NCBI GenBank assembly: GCA_948567375.1
Contig: OX419755.1
Coordinates: forward strand, 8,313,001 to 8,377,000
Direction: 5' to 3'
DNA length: 64,000 nt
From: Lunularia cruciata
Taxonomy: Eukaryota; Streptophyta; Marchantiopsida; Lunulariales; Lunulariaceae
Both the position numbers and the translations under genes were made by a program. The notes below the pieces were generated by a model, which was not told the origin of the DNA, searched no databases, and worked only from the letters and a program-made list of their open reading frames with translations. This document shows, piece after piece, positions 59,303-64,000 of this stretch (position 1 is its first letter; each line of letters opens with the position of its first letter).

Positions 59303-60527
59303 TGAGATTCATACAAGATATTTGATAGTTCCTTGGAGGCGGTGGAGATATTGATGGCATGTTGAGGCAACAAGAGAAAATATGTCTTCAGATTTGAGTG
59401 CAAGTCAGCTTGACAACACTAGTTGGTGGGCAGCAACAGCTGCTACTCCGATTGCAAACTATTCCTACCTCAGCCATATATTTTCCACGGTATTTTGAAA
59501 CTTCTTTGAACTGCATTGACAGAGCCAGTACTGCAGATAATGACATTGTTATTTTTGGACGGGAACATGTTTTGAGGTCTCAATTCAGTGCCACAAAATG
59601 TTGGAGAAAATCTCTCTAATTTCTTGTGAACATTGCTAAGAGTTTCCTAAGCCATTGCACCAATTTGAGTCATGGTATGCATTGAGGAATTGAAACCTTT
59701 GCATCATCCATGAGTTGAGTAAAAACTACAAGAGATAGACACCATGCTGTTGTTGTGGGTCATGGCGGCTGTGCTACAACTGGAGGAAATGTTGCAGCAA
59801 TTGCAACCTAGTGTAGCAATAGGACACATGCAACATCAAGGATGCGAAAGCTCATAATGACATTGGAGAAATGACTGTAACATCTGTGGAGCTGGCTGGA
59901 TTGAGACCAACACTCAAGTATCATTTCTGGAATTTGATCATCAAGGAGGGGGGCCTTTGTTTATGAGGAACCCTAAAGGTCATCACTAGTTTTAATTATT
60001 CCTCCAATCGTAGGGGAATTCCATGTCAAGAGCTAGTGCAGGTTGGCAGGGAGGAGACAAGAAAGAGATTAGGACTTCATTGAGACAGGGAGGTAGAAGG
60101 GGTTGAGCAGGAATGAGTAAGATGACCAAGAATTGGTTTGCAATAGTAGAGCATGGACTCCGTATCTACAACTATAGCAACCTCTGCTGTCATGTAGTTG
60201 AGCACCATGATATAATCTCCAAGTCTTTCTCGGTGTGGTCTTGTTTCCAAATTGCTATGACAATATTTGGTTGTTCTTGTTCTAGTTAAGAGGTTCCCAC
60301 TTCTATTTTAGTGACTACTTCGAATTTCACATCTTGGAAATTTCCCTTAGTCAAACTCAACTGCAGATGTTTCACATGAAGTAGAGTAGGTTGGTGGGAA
60401 TTGGTTCAGATGTATAGGTGGAGAAACCGATAACCCAAAGTAATACCAGTCTAAATTCCTCTGACCATCAAGCTCTTGTTTTTTATGACAAAATGGTAGT
60501 GGATGGCTTTGGGAACCAGTGCATCTC
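59303..60527. other. Retroelement internal or intergenic sequence; nothing recognised
   Basis: This follows the primer-binding site and should be leader and gag, but no gag motif is readable. A 73-codon frame at 59398-59619 has no recognised domain. Confidence 0.4.
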
Positions 60528-60869
60528 TATAATACTCTGAGGACAAGAGAACTCTTCAAGAGAGAAAATACGCATTTCACATTCAATCCTCCGATGCCCC
60601 AAAGGAGCCCTTGCTCTTTATTATTTAGCAAAGAGGATCCCCTCAAAAGAAGCTCCACCCTTGGATCAGATACATGGATTGGTGATCTGTCAGTGAGCTC
60701 TATCCTTGGATTAGTTGTTTGGATGGGTGACATGTCAATCCCTGTCCTATCTAGTTGGTCAACTGGGTTTGACCAAAGAGAATCTTTAGGGAATCTTCTT
60801 GTAAGAAGCTTAGAATCGCGTGGGTAAGGTACCATTGGAAAGCTCTTGAGAAGAAAAATCATGAGAGGA

Positions 60870-60885
60870 GGGGGGGGGGGGGGGG
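60870..60885. repeat. Run of 16 G
   Basis: An uninterrupted homopolymer eight bases before the inserted element at 60894. It is likely to be variable in length or prone to sequencing error. Confidence 0.9.
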
Positions 60886-60893
60886 AGGAAACT

Positions 60894-62798
60894 TGTGATA
60901 ACCCGGCAAATATCACTTTTGCGGTAATCGGGTAAGTAAAGTTCGTTCTCGTGGAGGTACGATTCAGAATTGGTCAAATACAAAGTCAAACAGTAACAAT
61001 GTAGTTCTTCTTGGTTGTCTTTAATCTCTCAGGTAGAAACCACACCCAGAAGAGAGTAACAAGCACTGATTCACAGTCTTGTAACAAATTAACACTCCAT
61101 AATCACAAATCCTTCAAATCTTTCCAAACAATCTTGATTGTGATGATTCAGGCTCTCCCAAAAACGATACTTCACTGCAAAACAACTTCGCTTCAAAATT
61201 GTGTTCCACCCCTCTACTGAAGGCACAACTTCCTTGATCAAAATTGCTTCACATCAACCTCGCACTGCACTCACAAATGCAGAATACTACCAACACTACA
61301 ATTCCTCTCAGATTTGTCAAGGCATTGCTTTGATTGCACTTCACTCAGGATCAAACATATAGAATGAAGATCAAGGCTATGGAATCCAACATCCAACAAG
61401 CACAGTGACTTGCACTTCAAATTTCTCCACACACTCACAAACACAATTACAAAGTTGATACTCGGAATCAAGCTTAAGCGACGAGCACTACTTCATAGCA
61501 CTTCGTTTTATCTATTCTCAAAAATAATGAGCATTGAATAACAATTCTCTGCGAATGCCACTCTTAAATAGTGAAGCAATCGACAGTTCTAACAACTATA
61601 TCGTTCTACGACAACTCTTCTAACCTGCAGATCCGAAATGACAATGCACCTCTTCATATCTGCCTCTTCATATCTCAAAACTGTTACTACTCCGATCCGA
61701 TGTCTACTTCTTCCTCGGCTTTCAAACCCAAACCCAAAGTAATTTTACTTCCTACTACTCTATCCTCGGGTTTCATATCTTCTACCTCTTCTACAAATTC
61801 CAACAATTCTCTTTCCTGATTTGAAATTGCACTAGTGTGTAATCTATCTAACTCCTTGTCTCCAGACCCACTCTTCTCTAAAGTGTCAAATGTCAAATCC
61901 AAAGACACTTGCACTCCTATCTCTCTTACTTTGGGTCTAACTACTATCAATTCCTTTACTAATTCTACTATGTCATCATTAAGAATTGTAATTGAAAGCA
62001 TAGGTTCACTATCTATACCTTCAATTTGTAACTCACTTTCCCCTAATAACTCATGTAACTGAACCGAAGATATTTATAGTCTAATCTTGCACTTCAGGTT
62101 TATTCACTACTGTTATTTCTCTTCTAATTCTCTCATATCTTCAATCAAAACTAAAATTGAAGTCATGGGTATCCTAACTATCTTCTTTCCCTACTCTAAC
62201 TTCATGTGATCCCTCTTGCAAAACTCTCAAATTCACCTTCACTGCACTCCGAGGTCCGACTTCCTCGGGTTGAATCATATTTGTCTTAAGGTAGTCTTTA
62301 GACCCAAAGTCATGTAAACCCAAAGTCCGAAGTACAAAGTACGAAGTCACATTGACCCAAAGAACCTCAACCCAAAGTATATCTACTCCCAAAACTTCAA
62401 ATGCTTGTTATTTCTTGTACAGACCTCCAAACTTTGCAATTTTGGTGGCAATGGAAAGCCTTGAACAAGACGCTTCCAACGAGATATATTACGCATGATT
62501 TAGACTTGTGATCACTGAGATATGGCCACCGCAAGAATCATGACCTGCAACTTTTATTTCTCCTTCAGGTTTGCTCTCCTTCAACATCTTATCCAAGTTT
62601 TTCCCTTCTCTGACACGAAGTAAGCTTCTTTGGGTTTGACTCAATTTGAGTCCTTCTTCCTCTAACACAAATTCAACTTCCTCAGGCTTGATGAAAACAC
62701 AAGTTTCCACTCATTTCTTCTGCATTTGGTTTCAGTTTGGTTTCAGCAAGGCATTTCTTCTTCAAAACTTGTCCAAAATGAAAAATGTGGGTACCACA
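60894..62798 (-). mobile_element. TGTGG...CACA element, 1.9-kb copy, minus strand
   Basis: On the minus strand it begins TGTGGTACCCACATTTTTC and ends GGGTTATCACA, flanked by 'aaact' and 'aaacc' (5-bp target duplication with one difference). A 104-codon frame (minus 61687-62001) starts MLSITILNDDIVELVKELIV and ends EEEVDIGSE, colinear without gaps with the frame in the 1.8-kb copy. It is inserted in a chromovirus LTR. Confidence 0.85.
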
Positions 62799-63024
62799 AA
62801 ACCTAACTATTTTCAAGTACTAATTCATCCATTTATGCCTCCAAAAATAACTTTAAAGTTTTTAGGCTATTTTTTACTTCTGCTCTATTAGTAAAAGTAC
62901 GCTTTTGGTGATACCTGTGTTTGATCTACCGAGCCCATTGTACACAACATCCTTCAAGATGTTACCAAGCCAATTTTCACCTCTAGATAACATGTCTATG
63001 CTTGTATTATAGACCTCTCTCCTT

Positions 63025-63242
63025 TTAAGACACAACATCCTCATAGTGAAGTTGTTGCTCAAAAGATTGAACTAACATTGATGCGTTGGTCAAGTTGGCT
63101 ATTGGCTCCCATGTTGCCTTGTATAGTGGATACCCTTTCCAATGGACCAAATATTTCACACAAGGATGGCAAGTACCACGAATGCATTTTTGGAGAATAT
63201 GTTTGACCTCATTCTCCTTTGCCTCATCAATGAGGATTGGAT
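63025..63242 (-). pseudogene. Chromodomain end of a chromovirus integrase
   Basis: It reads NPILIDEAKENEVKHILQ, then YLVHWKGYPLYKATWEPIAN and a short helix LVQSFEQQLHYEDV. The aromatic cage and WEP motif are those of chromovirus chromodomains, which bind methylated histone H3. Its LTR follows immediately. Upstream, the element is interrupted by an LTR of another family. Confidence 0.9.
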
Positions 63243-63683
63243 TGTGAGCCGACCTATCTCTCACTCAAGATGAACCTCTGATGGTATTATGATAGTGCAC
63301 CATGGACTAAGAAGGCAAAGAACCCCAACTCCATCATACTACTCCAAGGCTAACACTCCAAGACTCAAGATATTGCTCACTAAAGAACTCAATGAGAGAA
63401 AGATAGTTGCAAATGAAAGGATGATGAGTACTTTCTCACCCCTAGTTTATATACTTGTGATATAGTTATGCACCAAAGTTATTGTTTACCATAGTAGCTC
63501 AAGTAACTAGGCTAAAATTCAAGTAAATTCAAAAAGTATAAAGGAATATCCATCCACATGGGCATATTCTACTAAGCATGTGATCTTATCTTGACCCAAC
63601 TACTAAGTCAAAGATTCCTTCACATGGGCTATCCTTGGACTAAAATATCACAATACCACACACATGCACAAATGGGTGCTACA
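63243..63683 (-). repeat. 3' LTR of a further gypsy element
   Basis: On the minus strand it begins TGTAGCACCC after a purine-rich 'gttgggaggtaaa', contains a TATA-like 'gtatataaac' and ends near CGGCTCACA. It is related to 30567-31249, which is about 240 bp longer. Confidence 0.75.
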
Positions 63684-64000
63684 TTTACCTCCCAACTAAG
63701 TTTTCACTTTGTACTCAAAGTGAAGGTCTCTCTACCTTCTATGATACATTTTCAACTTATCATGGCTAATCCTATCAAAGTGTCTTCCTCCCAACTCCTT
63801 GAGATAATAGGTGTAATTGCCCCACACCTTCTCCATTATAAAAGATCCAAAGTACTTAGGCAAAAACTTCTTTTGCACTCTCTTGAATGGCATATAATCA
63901 AACAACACTACCCAATCACCTTCTTTGAAAGGCTCCACCTTCTTCTTGCCTTACCTCTTGTCATAGCTCTCCTTTTGTTTCCTTTGGGTTTGCTCCACTC
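63684..64000 (-). pseudogene. Integrase C-terminal end of a further gypsy element
   Basis: EPFKEGDWVVLFDYMPFKRV, PKYFGSFIMEKVWGNYTYYL and DRISHDKLKMYHRR form a GPY/F-type integrase C-terminal module, running off the right edge. No chromodomain precedes its polypurine tract and LTR, so it is a different lineage from the chromodomain element it interrupts. Confidence 0.8.

Larger units (their letters stand above)
60528..63011 (-). repeat. 3' LTR of a second chromovirus, split by an insertion
   Basis: On the minus strand it starts TATAATACAAG, directly after a purine-rich 'aaaaggagagagg' tract and the chromodomain at 63025, and ends CAGAGTATTATA. It matches the solo LTR at 45784-46517 but holds one, not two, 156-bp units. 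A 1.9-kb element (60894-62798) is inserted in it; the net LTR is about 580 bp. Confidence 0.82.

Overview
The window looks like nuclear DNA of a streptophyte, most likely a land plant and probably not a flowering plant. The evidence is two plant-type host genes with spliceosomal introns: a CLC-f type chloride channel with nine coding exons, and an organellar-type prolyl aminopeptidase with about ten. These sit beside a very repeat-rich region of plant-type Ty3/gypsy and Ty1/copia relics. I cannot name the species from sequence alone. A DNMT3-like methyltransferase domain, a family absent from angiosperms but present in bryophytes and other non-flowering plants, fits this placement weakly.

Layout. 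1-3192 (minus strand) is a broken LINE with an R2-like plan: N-terminal C2H2 finger, reverse transcriptase, CCHC finger and restriction-like endonuclease. 3193-9951 is mostly non-coding; its last 2.5 kb is the GC- and purine-rich upstream region of the CLC gene. 9952-17067 is the CLC-f gene, whose third intron is inflated by duplicated and tandem repeats. A small membrane-protein ORF lies at 19030-19260. 22048-26356 is the prolyl aminopeptidase gene. From about 27.5 kb to the end the window is almost solid nested retroelements.

The most notable feature is a Ty3/gypsy family whose pol region carries a DNMT3-like cytosine-5 methyltransferase domain between protease and reverse transcriptase, and a PHD finger after the integrase. 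Two copies are present. An old one spans about 28.5-58.8 kb and has been split by at least seven later insertions. A younger one (33462-43693; its 449-bp LTRs differ at about two dozen sites by eye, near 5%) is inserted into the gag of the old one. Both copies hold the methyltransferase region, so it is a family trait. Both leaders also hold a reverse-oriented tRNA-like module. Both copies are broken.

A second family, bounded by TGTGGTACCC...TTGTCACA with 5-bp target duplications, has three complete-ended copies (3.7, 1.8 and 1.9 kb) and one fragment. These look like very large LTRs, or LTR-like elements, that contain an acidic coiled-coil reading frame I cannot assign. Relics of two chromoviruses, another gypsy, a copia element and several solo LTRs fill the rest. 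I saw no rRNA, no intact tRNA gene and no CRISPR array.
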